DNA of 64,000 bases from Syntrophobacterales bacterium (GTDB taxonomy: Bacteria; Desulfobacterota; Desulfobaccia; Desulfobaccales; 0-14-0-80-60-11). Below the pieces are notes generated by a model that worked only from the letters and a program-made list of their open reading frames with translations, was not told where the DNA came from and did no database searches. Position numbers and translations under genes: made by a program. Where the stretch lies: contig JAILZL010000006.1 of assembly GCA_023512475.1 (NCBI GenBank), positions 25,767-89,766 of the forward strand, given 5' to 3'. Of this stretch, positions 26,195 through 35,113 are shown one piece after another (the first letter of the stretch is position 1; the number at the start of each line of letters is the position of its first letter).

Positions 26195-26375
26195 GTCCAG
26201 ACCGTCGGGCAGGTCTTCTGGCTTCCGGATCTTCCTACTGCCTGCGCCTTCCCATCCCCCTAAAGAGGGACAGTGGCATCCTGCAGGGTTCGTCCCCGGT
26301 CACAGCGGCGGGACCGCGACGGCTCTTCCGTCTTCCCTTTTACATCCCGAAGGATACCCGACTGCCGCTTATAGT
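26195..26375 (-). promoter_or_regulatory. Cobalamin riboswitch aptamer
   Basis: Read on the minus strand it contains the conserved cobalamin-aptamer pieces in order: TAAAAGGGAAGACGG, CCGCTGTGACCGGGGACGAA, the B12 box GCCACTG (26271-26277), GGGAAGGCGCAGGCAGTAGGAAGA and TCCGGAAGCCAGAAGACCTGCC. It sits upstream of btuC and should repress the uptake and early corrin genes when adenosylcobalamin is high. The 204 bases further upstream to the lytic transglycosylase show no gene. Confidence 0.95.
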
Positions 26376-26594
26376 ACTCCCGGAAGCCGGGCTTGTCAAA
26401 GGAAAAAAGGCGGAGCAGACACCGGGGCCGGCAGGGACAGGCGGGGCATCTGAGCCGGGATGCGCAGGTTTTCTGCCGCCTTCGCCGGGGTGCGGGTCCG
26501 GAGCCCTGGCCGCGCAGGCGCCCCCTCCGGGGGATGCGGGCCCTCTCCCCCTCCCTGTGCCCTCATAGGGTTGGGGGCAAGGCGGTTTCCACCC

Positions 26595-27956
26595 CTATCC
26601 GGGGCCGTCCCGGCGACGGGTGAACTGGCTTTCCCGCCAAGTGTATTCCTGGAGCACCCGGCTGACGAAGTCCTGCGTCTCCGGGATCGGGGGCACCCGC
26701 CAGCCGTGCTCCAGCACCCGGCGGAAGCCGGCGTTGTAGGCGGCCAGGGCCAGGGGCAGGTCCTGGCCGAAGAGGTTGAGGAGCAGCCGGAGGTAGCGGC
26801 TGCCGGCGTGAATGTTCTGGCGGGGGCAGAAGGGATCGTCCACGCCCAGATCCCGGGCGGTACCGGGCATGAGCTGCATCAGGCCCATGGCGCCCTTGGG
26901 GGAGACGGCATGGGGGGTGAAATTGGATTCCACCCGGATGACCGCCTCCACCAACGACACCGGCAGGTCATAGGTGCGGGCGGCCTCCAGGGTGATGGGG
27001 CGCAAGGTGTCGGGCGGGGGGGAGGGCCCCCGGGCAAGGGGACGGGGCGGCTCGCTGACGATCTTCAACCTGCCGTCCCGGTCCCGGCGTATGGCCACCC
27101 GGGCCCCCTGGGGGTCCTTCAGGACCGGGACGGCCACGGATCGGGATCCGAGCCCAAGCCGGGGGGCGGGCAAAGCCGCAGGCACGGCCTCGGGCGGTGC
27201 CGCCGCGGCCCCCATGACCGGCTGGGTCCGGCGGCTGACGATGTGCAGCACGCCTTTCTGGTCCCGGAAACGCCGGACCGTCCGGGAGCCCGGGGGCGTC
27301 AGCGGTCCGGACGCCGCCGTCATGGCCGCCCGTCTGGCCAACGCCTCCGGCAACCGGCTTTCAGCCGCCAGAGGAGCGCCGGTCTCGTGTGCCGGAAGAC
27401 CGGCCGTCCGGGGCAGGTGGGCGGGCCACTCATAGCCCGCCAGCCGGATGAGGTCATCCTTGAGCTTGGCCGGGGCAGTAGTGATGTGGATGGTGCCCTG
27501 CGCATCCCGGAAGGTGGTCACCGGCAGGCCCTGGGATGGTTTGGAAGGGTCAGAGGGAGGAAGCGGAGCCTCCCGCCGGGCCGCCACCGGCCGGGGAACC
27601 GGCCCCCGGCCCCCGGCAGGGGAGGGAAGGACGTGTTCCGGCCCCGGGCGGGATCCGGCCCCTGGTTCAGGGCTGGCGGACTGCGGCTCCGGCGGGGGTT
27701 CCACCGCCGGCACCTCCGGCTCCGGGGGGACCGGCGGCTCCGGCATCACTGAACCCGGGGCAGGCGGCCCCTTACCCGGCCTGGGAACCGGCGGGGCGGC
27801 CGGTTCCGGGGAGGGGGCCGGAGGCGCCCCCAAATTGGTGATATGCACCGTGCCCTGCTCATCCACAAAGCGCTCCACCGCAGCCTCAACCGGCCCGGCC
27901 GCAGCCAGAAATCCCGCCGCCAACAGCGGCAGCAGGCGGAGCGCCTTCAGGAGCAT
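26595..27956 (-). CDS. Lytic transglycosylase with several DUF4124-like modules
   Basis: 453 aa from ATG 27956 (GTG 27971 is the alternative). A signal peptide (about 1-26) is followed by three or four copies of a short beta module, F.D..G..HI: FVDEQGTVHITN (about 29), FRDAQGTIHITT (about 147), FRDQKGVLHIVS (about 230) and a weaker RRDRDGRLKIVS (about 285). These are joined by long Pro-rich linkers. The C-terminal SLT domain (about 320-440) has the catalytic Glu in EAVIRVESNF, SPKGAMGLMQLMPGTA and LALAAYNAGF. It cleaves peptidoglycan strands in the periplasm. The modules may anchor it to the wall, which is an inference. Confidence 0.9.
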   Translation of the reverse strand: MLLKALRLLPLLAAGFLAAAGPVEAAVERFVDEQGTVHITNLGAPPAPSPEPAAPPVPRPGKGPPAPGSVMPEPPVPPEPEVPAVEPPPEPQSASPEPGAGSRPGPEHVLPSPAGGRGPVPRPVAARREAPLPPSDPSKPSQGLPVTTFRDAQGTIHITTAPAKLKDDLIRLAGYEWPAHLPRTAGLPAHETGAPLAAESRLPEALARRAAMTAASGPLTPPGSRTVRRFRDQKGVLHIVSRRTQPVMGAAAAPPEAVPAALPAPRLGLGSRSVAVPVLKDPQGARVAIRRDRDGRLKIVSEPPRPLARGPSPPPDTLRPITLEAARTYDLPVSLVEAVIRVESNFTPHAVSPKGAMGLMQLMPGTARDLGVDDPFCPRQNIHAGSRYLRLLLNLFGQDLPLALAAYNAGFRRVLEHGWRVPPIPETQDFVSRVLQEYTWRESQFTRRRDGPG

Positions 27957-29392
27957 GCCGCGGGATGCCACCCTTTCCGGGAAATCAACTCAGGGAAGCG
28001 GAAGTGAAAAAAAACGCCCAGTTTCCCCCTTATCCGCCATATGCCAGACATGTCCATCTTTTTCAAGCATTTTTTCCTTCCGCATGGAAGAAGTTTCGGG
28101 GGCCCTTGCCGCTCCGGGTCGGGCGGGCATGCGCAGCCCCCTCTCCCGCCTAGACGCACACCCCCGGGTCAGGGCCCGCAAGGCTCCGGGCGCCGGGAAA
28201 GAAGCGGGACGGAGCACTCCGAGGAGCCGGCAAATCACAGCTCTTGGTCGGCGGCGGCAAAGTTCTTGGGTGAGGAACCCTGATACATCTCGCTCCCCCA
28301 ATGAAAAGCTAATGATAAAAATAACTTATCTTGAGAGAGAGCGATCTTGTGGGGCCCCGACCTCCGTCTGAACGCCATGTTCCGCACATGTCCCCGGAAG
28401 CCCGTATGCCAAAAGACCAGCCCCTGAGATCGCCCGGCAGCGGGAAAAGCTGGCCTGGCAGGAACTCTCCCGGGAATTTCAGGCCATCAGCTCCCGGGAG
28501 AGCGTTCTTCTAGCCCTCCGGGAGAAGCCGCTCCGGAGCGTGCTCCTCCAGTGTCATACACCCGCTGGACCCGCCTGTGGCCGGAGCGCCTCACTGACAA
28601 TCTCCTTTGCCGTGGGGTTGTGGGCCTGTCCCTGGCTGGGGAGGTCGGAGACCCTCGGCCTCCGGGAACCGGGAGCCCTGGCTGCGGTCAGAGCCGCCTC
28701 CAGGCGCAGGCGGCCCAGGTCGGACGGCTCCAGGATGAGGATTTCACCGTCAACGGCCCCCACATCCAGGCCTGGGGTTCCAGACGAGCTTACGCCCCAC
28801 GAGACCCCGCCCCCCTGGACGGCGCCGGCCGCCACCCGGAAATGGACTCTTAAGGGGGAGGCGCCCGGACCGGGCCCATGCCTCCCCACCGATCCGGGAA
28901 AAGGCAAAGAGAATAGCCGGCTTCCGGGGCTGTGCGCCCATGGAAAACCGCCCCGGGTTGTGGATCACGCCCTGCCTCACGGCGGCTACCGGAATAAGAG
29001 ACGGCTGAGGATGGGAGGAAGACCTTCCCGCCCCTGTGCCGGCTTTCGGCCAGGCCTGGGGTTGCGGCCAGGGAAGCCGGCAGCTGTCGGGTTTGCCCTG
29101 CATTGGCTCCCTTAGGACCACCTTGAGGCCGGGCCGAAGCGTGGGGTGGGGTCTTAACCGGGGGGCCTGCCGGACGCGGCCGCAGCGGGCCCGATTTTTT
29201 AGGCATCAGAGACCAGACACGGATGCCCCGCCACCCAGAGCCGGAGCCGCCCCCACGGATTGCTGTGCCGGAGACCTGGGCTTCCCGCAGCTCCCCCGGA
29301 TGAGGCCGCAGGAGCGTCCCCACCGCAAGCGGCCCTCCTGGCGATGGGCCGCTCTGTCCCCGGGCCCGCGTGGCGTCCCTACCCCTGGCCGG
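27957..29392. other. 1.4-kb region without a credible gene
   Basis: The track ORFs here are low-complexity or overlapping shadows. An AT-rich patch (about 28295-28340, taatgataaaaataacttatc) looks like a promoter. From 28372 a plus-strand frame without a start reads as a plausible helical peptide (EIARQREKLAWQELSREFQ, about 28426-28540) and then loses coding character, with another frame (TRLWPERLTDNLLCRG) continuing. It could be a decayed gene, but no family was recognised. Confidence 0.4.
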
Positions 29393-30070
29393 TTATTTGC
29401 GCCAGAAGAACAGGCGCTCCTTGAGGCGCTGCCAGCGAGTGGGGGGCGGCGAGGGGGCGCGGGGCTCCGCCGGGGGTTTCTGCTCGGCGCGTTCGGGCTC
29501 CTGAGGAGCCGGTTCGGCCGGGGAGGGACGGTCCGGCGCAGGCGGCCCGGGGGGTGGAGAGGCCGTGACCCGGGCGGCCGGGGTTGCCGGCGGGGGAACG
29601 GGGGTCTCCGGCGTCGGCGCCGCGGCCGGCCGGGCTTTTTCCGGCAGGGTTGCCGGGTCAGGGGCCGGGTCGGGGGAGGAGCGCAGCGCCGGGGCGCGGT
29701 GGGCCTGGCGGGAGCGCACCGCCCTGAGGGGCGGCACCTCCACCCCCATAAGACCCATCTGCCCGGCCAGGAAGCGCAGCCGGTGCTCCGCCATGGCCGC
29801 CAGGGGGAGATAGGCCGGGTCGCCGCCCACCCGGGCCGTCAGAAACCGGTAGCGCAGGAAGGCGGCCTCAAACCTGCCCAGCCGGAGCTCCTCCTCCGCG
29901 GTTTCATAGAACCGCAGGGCCCCTTTCTCCCGGAACTCCCGGGTGAAGAGCTGGGCGTCGGACACTCCCCCGGGGGCGCTCTCCGACGCCGCTCCCCCGG
30001 CCGGTATAGCCAGCAGAGCCAGCGCCATCAGGCCCGCCGCGGCCTTGCCTGCACGCTTTCCGGCAGCCAT
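29393..30070 (-). CDS. Exported Pro/Ala-rich protein of unknown function
   Basis: 225 aa from ATG 30070 (AGAAAGGCGAG upstream); the ORF extends to 30109. A signal peptide (about 1-29) precedes a helical, TPR-like stretch (about 45-110: FYETAEEELRLGRFEAAFLR, then RYRFLTARVGGD), which could be a protein-interaction hairpin. The rest is a long Pro/Ala/Glu linker ending in a basic, aromatic tail (WQRLKERLFFWRK). No enzyme motif was seen. The frame has the strong GC bias of its neighbours. It is divergent from hcp. Confidence 0.6.
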   Translation of the reverse strand: MAAGKRAGKAAAGLMALALLAIPAGGAASESAPGGVSDAQLFTREFREKGALRFYETAEEELRLGRFEAAFLRYRFLTARVGGDPAYLPLAAMAEHRLRFLAGQMGLMGVEVPPLRAVRSRQAHRAPALRSSPDPAPDPATLPEKARPAAAPTPETPVPPPATPAARVTASPPPGPPAPDRPSPAEPAPQEPERAEQKPPAEPRAPSPPPTRWQRLKERLFFWRK

Positions 30071-30282
30071 CTCGCCTTTCTTTTCGGCTGGCGGCCCCCT
30101 TTTCTCCAAACCGGTCCCGGGGTCCGGGAAAAATTCCGCCTTTGTCTTAAGTCAAGGATTCCGCTGTCCGGCCTGGTTAAGTTCCTAGGCAGGATTTACC
30201 TTAGGTTCACCCCGGGGCAGCCACCCGGATGCTGAACCCGGCCGGGACAACCGGGAAAATCTCCTTTCGCAAGGAGGACGTT

Positions 30283-31908
30283 ATGTTCTGTTATCAGTGT
30301 GAACAGGCCGCCAAAGGCGAAGCCTGCACCGTTTTGGGCGTCTGCGGCAAGGACCCCGAAGTGGCCGCCCTGCAGGATCTCCTCATCTATGCCCTCCAGG
30401 GACTGGCCCAGGTGGCGGTGGCCGGCCGCCAGGTAGGGGTCAGCGACCGGGAGGTGAACGTCTTCACCTGCGAGGCCAGCTTTGCCACCCTCACCAACGT
30501 GGATTTTGACCCCGAGCGCTTCGTCACCTTCATCCAGAAGGCGGTGGAGCTCCGGGAGCGCCTGAAGGAAAAGGTCAAGGCCGCCGGCGGCAAAACCGAC
30601 TGGAGCGGCCCGGCGGTCTTCCAGCCGGAGAAGACCAAGGAGGGCATGCTCACCCAGGCCGAGGCGGTGGGCCTCAAATCCTACCCGGCGGCCAACCCCG
30701 ATCTCCTATCCCTCAAACACATCCTCCTGTTCGGCGTCAAAGGGGTGTGCGCCTACACCGATCACGCCCAGATCCTGGGGCAGGAGGATGAGAAGGTGTA
30801 TGCCTTCATCCACGAAGCCTTTGCCGCCCTGCCCGACCCCAACCTGGGGCTCCAGGAGCTCCTCAGTCTGGTGCTCAAATGCGGCGAGATCAATCTTAGG
30901 GCCATGGAGCTTCTGGATGCCGGCAACACCGGCCGCTACGGCCACCCGGTGCCCACCCGGGTGCCCCTGGGGCACAAGGCCGGCAAGGCCATCCTGGTCT
31001 CCGGCCATGACCTCCTGGACATGGAGGAGATCCTCAAGCAGAGCGAGGGCAAGGGCATCTACGTCTACACCCACGGCGAGATGCTCCCCTGCCACGGTTA
31101 CCCGGGGCTGAAGAAATACCCCCATTTCTACGGGCACTTCGGCACTGCCTGGCAGAACCAGATCAAGGAGTTCGGCCAGTTCCCCGGGGCCATCGTCATG
31201 ACAACCAACTGTCTGCAGCGGCCCCAGGCCTCCTACGCCGACCGCCTCTTCACCCGGGGCCTGGTGGGCTGGCCCGGCATCCCGCACATCCCGGACCTCA
31301 ATTTCACGCCGGTGATTGAGAAGGCCCTGGAGCTCCCCGGCTTCCCCGAGGACGCCGACGGCCGGTATGTCATGGTGGGTTTTGCCCGCAACACCGTCCT
31401 GGGGGTGGCGGACAAGGTCATCGAGGCGGTGAAGTCCGGCGCCATCCGCCACTTCTTCCTGGTGGGGGGCTGCGACGGCGCCAAGCCCGGCCGCAGCTAT
31501 TACACCGAATTCGTCCAGAAGGTGCCCCAGGACTGCGTGGTCCTCACCCTGGCCTGCGGCAAGTTCCGCTTCTTCGACCTGCCCCTGGGGGAGATCGGCG
31601 GCATCTCCCGGCTCCTGGATGTGGGCCAGTGCAATGACGCCTACTCCGCCATCCAGATCGCCGTGGCCCTGGCCAAGGCCTTTGGCACGGAGGTGAACCA
31701 GCTGCCGTTGTCCCTGGTGCTGTCCTGGTATGAGCAGAAGGCGGTGGCCATCCTTCTCACCCTGCTCTACCTGGGCATCAGGAACATCCGCCTGGGGCCC
31801 AGCCTGCCGGCCTTCGTCACCCCCAACGTCCTGGACGTGCTGGTGAAGAACTTCAACATCCAGCCCATCACTACCCCGGAGGAGGACCTCAAGGCCATCC
31901 TCGGCTGA
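30283..31908 (+). CDS. hcp: Hybrid cluster protein (hydroxylamine reductase)
   Basis: 541 aa from ATG 30283, with AAGGAGG 7 bases upstream. The N-terminal CYQCEQAAKGEACTVLGVC gives the C-X2-C-X8-C-X5-C cluster of class I Hcp, typical of strict anaerobes. Later residues that hold the Fe-S-O hybrid cluster are visible: the His/Glu region VYTHGEMLPCHGYP (about 266), TTNCLQRP (about 308), GGCDGAKPGRSYY (about 402), LACGKFRF (about 428) and DVGQCNDAYSA (about 447). It reduces NO or hydroxylamine and guards against nitrosative stress. No hcr reductase is adjacent. The 212-base upstream region holds the promoter but no recognised regulator box. Confidence 0.96.
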   Translation: MFCYQCEQAAKGEACTVLGVCGKDPEVAALQDLLIYALQGLAQVAVAGRQVGVSDREVNVFTCEASFATLTNVDFDPERFVTFIQKAVELRERLKEKVKAAGGKTDWSGPAVFQPEKTKEGMLTQAEAVGLKSYPAANPDLLSLKHILLFGVKGVCAYTDHAQILGQEDEKVYAFIHEAFAALPDPNLGLQELLSLVLKCGEINLRAMELLDAGNTGRYGHPVPTRVPLGHKAGKAILVSGHDLLDMEEILKQSEGKGIYVYTHGEMLPCHGYPGLKKYPHFYGHFGTAWQNQIKEFGQFPGAIVMTTNCLQRPQASYADRLFTRGLVGWPGIPHIPDLNFTPVIEKALELPGFPEDADGRYVMVGFARNTVLGVADKVIEAVKSGAIRHFFLVGGCDGAKPGRSYYTEFVQKVPQDCVVLTLACGKFRFFDLPLGEIGGISRLLDVGQCNDAYSAIQIAVALAKAFGTEVNQLPLSLVLSWYEQKAVAILLTLLYLGIRNIRLGPSLPAFVTPNVLDVLVKNFNIQPITTPEEDLKAILG

Positions 31909-32331
31909 AGCGCACGGCGGGAAACATGATACCCCGGGAAGGGCGCGGCAGCCGCCGCCCCTTCCCCGGATTCCCCACCCCGTTACCCCCGGCACCTTGC
32001 CCCCCTTCCCTTCCCCCCCTATAATGAAGGCGAACGGCGGCCACCTCAATTTCTTTGAAGGATTTCGGGAAAAGAGCCGAAGGGGCTGAGGGGGGATGCC
32101 ACCTCCTCCCCAGGCGGCGGAAACCTGGGCTTTCGGAGGGGAAGGGCCGGGCCGGCACGATGCAGCCCCGTTGAGGGGAAGCGGCCCGGGGAAGAGGCAG
32201 GGTGGGTTCCGGGATCGGTCTCCCTTCCTTCAGAAGAACCGGGAAACGGCGGCCCCGGGTTCCCGGCCCCGGCCTGAGGCATGCTGTTCCCCGGCCCGGG
32301 ACGGATCCATCACCCCTGGAAACGGTGAGCC
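31909..32331. other. Intergenic region between hcp and lemA
   Basis: 423 bases with no supported gene. A stretch at about 32055-32250 has G-rich and C-rich blocks faintly like the dispersed elements, but too weak to call a copy. There is no clear terminator after hcp. Confidence 0.4.
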
Positions 32332-32889
32332 ATGATCATTCTTCTCCTTGTCCTCGGCCTGGCCCTGCTGGTCGCCCTGAGCGTGGTGGCCATCTACAAC
32401 CGCCTGGTGAGAAACCGCAACCTGGTGCAGGAGGCCTGGAGCGGCATCGACGTGCAGCTCAAACGCCGGGCCGACCTCATCCCCAACCTGGTGGAGACGG
32501 TGAAGGGCTATATGCAGCATGAGCGGGGGGTGTTGGAGCAGGTCACCGAGCTCCGCACCCGCTCCCTGGCGGCCGGCACGGTGGCGGACAAGGCCCAGGC
32601 GGAGGGGCTCCTCACGGGAGCCCTGCGCACCCTGTTCGCGGTGGCGGAAAATTATCCCGATCTCAAGGCCTCCGCCAATTTCCAGGACCTGCAAAGGTCA
32701 CTGGCCGACATCGAGGAGCAGCTGCAGCTGGCCCGGCGGTATTACAACGGCGCCGCCCGCAACCTCAACATCCTCATCGAGTCCTTCCCCAGCAACCTGG
32801 TGGCCCGGGCCTTCAACTTCCAGACCGTGGAGTACTTTGAAATCGAGGACGCCGGAGAGCGGGCTGTGCCCCGGGTGAGTTTCCCGTGA
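32332..32889 (+). CDS. lemA: LemA family protein
   Basis: 185 aa. An N-terminal membrane helix (1-23) is followed by the LemA core: YNRLVRNRNLVQEAWSGIDV (about 22-41), LKRRADLIPNLVETVKGY, SANFQDLQRSLADIEEQL (about 113-130), ARRYYNGAARNLN (about 134-146) and a C-terminal FEIEDAGERAVPRVSF. It is a membrane-anchored helical-bundle protein of unclear biochemical role, very often encoded beside DUF2207 or TPM-domain proteins, as here. Its stop overlaps the next GTG as GTGA. Confidence 0.94.
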   Translation: MIILLLVLGLALLVALSVVAIYNRLVRNRNLVQEAWSGIDVQLKRRADLIPNLVETVKGYMQHERGVLEQVTELRTRSLAAGTVADKAQAEGLLTGALRTLFAVAENYPDLKASANFQDLQRSLADIEEQLQLARRYYNGAARNLNILIESFPSNLVARAFNFQTVEYFEIEDAGERAVPRVSFP

Positions 32890-34817
32890 AAGGGGCCGCC
32901 ATGCGCCTCCGCCTCGCCTGCCTCCGCCTTCTTCTCCTCCTGGCGCTGCTGAGCGGCGCCGTCGCCCCCTCCGGGGCCGCGGAGGAGAGCATCCTCCATT
33001 TTCACAGTTTTCTGATCATTCACCCCGACGCCACCCTGGAGGTGACGGAGACCATCCGGGTGCAGGCCGCCGGCCGGGAGATCCGCCGGGGCATCGTGCG
33101 GGAGTTTCCCACCCGCTACCGGGACCGCTTCGGGAACCCGGTGACGGTGGATTTTGACCTCCGGGAGGTCCGGCGGGACGGGCGCCCGGAGCCCTACCAC
33201 CTCAAATCCGTGGCCAACGGGGTGCAGGTGTATATCGGCCACAAGGAGGTTTTCCTGCCCCCGGGGACCTACACCTACACCCTCCGCTACCGCACTTCCC
33301 GGCAGCTGGGTTTTTTCCCGGATTTTGACGAGCTCTACTGGAATGTCACCGGCCACGGCTGGGTCTTTCCCCTTCTGGCGGCGGAGGCGGTGGTGCAGTT
33401 GCCGCCCGGGGCCCGGATGCTCCAGGCCGCGGCCTGGACCGGCCCCTACGGCTCCAAGGAGCAGGCCTGGCGACTGAGCCGGGACGCCGCCGGCCGGCCG
33501 GTCTTCACCACCACCCGGCCCCTGGCGCCCCAGGAAGGGTTCACCATCGCGGTGGCCTGGCCCAAAGGTCTGGTCACCCCGCCCTCCCCGGCCCACCGGG
33601 CCCGGTTCTTTCTCCGGGATCATCTGAGCACCCTGGCCGGCGGGGCCGGGTTCCTTCTCCTTTTGGGGTATTATGTCGTTATCTGGCGACGGGTGGGCCG
33701 GGATCCGGAACCGGGCTTCATCATCCCCCTCTTTTCTCCCCCCGCGGGCTTTTCCCCGGCGGCGGTGCGCTTTCTCACCCGGATGGGCTTCGATGACCGG
33801 GCCCTGGCCGCGGCGGTGGTGGATCTGGCGGTCAAGGGGCATCTCCTGATCCGCCAGGAGAACGGTACCTATCACCTGGTCCGCCGGACCGGCGCTACGG
33901 AGGTCCCCCGGGCCGAAGCCCGCTTTCTGTCCCGGCTGTTTGCCCAGGGGAACGAGGTCCCGCTGGGCGAGGCCCATCAGCCGCAGCTCCGGGAGGCCCG
34001 GGAGAGCCTGCAGGACAGCCTGGACCGTGAGCTGCATCGGGTCTATTTCCACACCAACTACCCCTATCTTCTTCCCGGCGGCCTCCTCACCCTCCTCATT
34101 CTGGCGGCCATGGTCCTTGCCTCCCCCTCCGGATGGGAGGCGGCCCTTCCCGCCCTGTGGCTCACCGGGTGGAGCGCGGCCTGCTTTTTCTTGGGCTACC
34201 AGGTCTGGCAGGCCTGGCGCCGCTTCCGGGGCAGCCGCCGGGGGGGCGCCTTTCTCGCCGCCCTGGGACGCACCCTGTTTTTCCTGCCCTTTTTCGCCTT
34301 CCTTTTCCTGGGCCTCTTCTTTCTGGCCCAATCCCTGTCCGCCCTGGGGGCCCTCCTGTTTGTGGGTCTGGCGGGCACCAATGCCCTGTTTGCCCATCTC
34401 CTGAAGGCCCCCACCCTGCAGGGCCGCCGGCTGCTGGATCAGATTGAGGGCTTCCGCATGTTTCTCGCCGTGGCGGAGAGGGAGCGCCTGGAGGTGCTCC
34501 ATCCTCCGGACAAGACGCCGGAATTGTTTGAAAAATATCTCCCTTACGCCCTGGCCCTGGAAGTGGAAAACGAGTGGGCGGCGCAATTCACCGAGGTGCT
34601 GGCGGCGGCGCAGCAGGAGGGGCGGGCCTATGCCCCCCGGTGGTATCAGGGTCCCGACTGGAGTCCCACCCGGCTGACCACCTTTGCCGGCAGCTTGGGG
34701 GAGGGCTTTGCCGGCGCCATTGCCGCTGCGGCCTCCCCGCCGGGGGCCAGCTCCGGGAGCGGCGGCGGCGGCTTCTCCGGGGGCGGCGGAGGGGGCGGGG
34801 GCGGCCGGGGCTGGTGA
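32886..34817 (+). CDS. DUF2207 family membrane protein
   Basis: 643 aa from GTG 32886 (GTGA overlap with lemA); MRLRLACL at 32901 is a second option. A signal peptide (to about 32) precedes the extracytoplasmic DUF2207 domain (about 35-220: ETIRVQAAGREIRRGIVREFP, FDELYWNVTGHGWVFPL). Membrane segments are near 245-265 and 395-500, and the tail is GGGFSGGGGGGGGGRGW, the Gly-rich end typical of this family. The function is unknown; the constant pairing with LemA suggests one envelope complex. Confidence 0.88.
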   Translation: MKGAAMRLRLACLRLLLLLALLSGAVAPSGAAEESILHFHSFLIIHPDATLEVTETIRVQAAGREIRRGIVREFPTRYRDRFGNPVTVDFDLREVRRDGRPEPYHLKSVANGVQVYIGHKEVFLPPGTYTYTLRYRTSRQLGFFPDFDELYWNVTGHGWVFPLLAAEAVVQLPPGARMLQAAAWTGPYGSKEQAWRLSRDAAGRPVFTTTRPLAPQEGFTIAVAWPKGLVTPPSPAHRARFFLRDHLSTLAGGAGFLLLLGYYVVIWRRVGRDPEPGFIIPLFSPPAGFSPAAVRFLTRMGFDDRALAAAVVDLAVKGHLLIRQENGTYHLVRRTGATEVPRAEARFLSRLFAQGNEVPLGEAHQPQLREARESLQDSLDRELHRVYFHTNYPYLLPGGLLTLLILAAMVLASPSGWEAALPALWLTGWSAACFFLGYQVWQAWRRFRGSRRGGAFLAALGRTLFFLPFFAFLFLGLFFLAQSLSALGALLFVGLAGTNALFAHLLKAPTLQGRRLLDQIEGFRMFLAVAERERLEVLHPPDKTPELFEKYLPYALALEVENEWAAQFTEVLAAAQQEGRAYAPRWYQGPDWSPTRLTTFAGSLGEGFAGAIAAAASPPGASSGSGGGGFSGGGGGGGGGRGW

Positions 34818-35113
34818 CAAGCTGCAGGCCACCTGGGTTTTTGTCCCCGGCCTCCGGGCTGCGGCGTTATCGGCTCCCTTCCTGGGTTCCGGGAAAAATT
34901 CAGAAAAGATTAACATAAGATATTTAAGTTTTTTAAAATGTTATATTCCAAAATTCATAATTATGGCCCTGCCGGGCTCCCGGCTCCTGCCGCCGCCTCC
35001 ACAGGGGCAGGCCCCGCCCCTCCCTTCGGGCGCCGGAAAACTCATCACCCCAGTAAGCCGTAATATTTTGAAATATTAGATAGTTGACTGCAAAATCTCA
35101 CACCTCTGCCCCC

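Noticed and set aside
32055-32250. Ninth copy of the dispersed element between hcp and lemA
   Set aside because: Shares only G-rich/C-rich blocks; the diagnostic GGCCGATTT and GCGAAGCCAC blocks are missing.
32742-34916. 724-aa minus-strand ORF
   Set aside because: Antisense to lemA/DUF2207; low-complexity translation.
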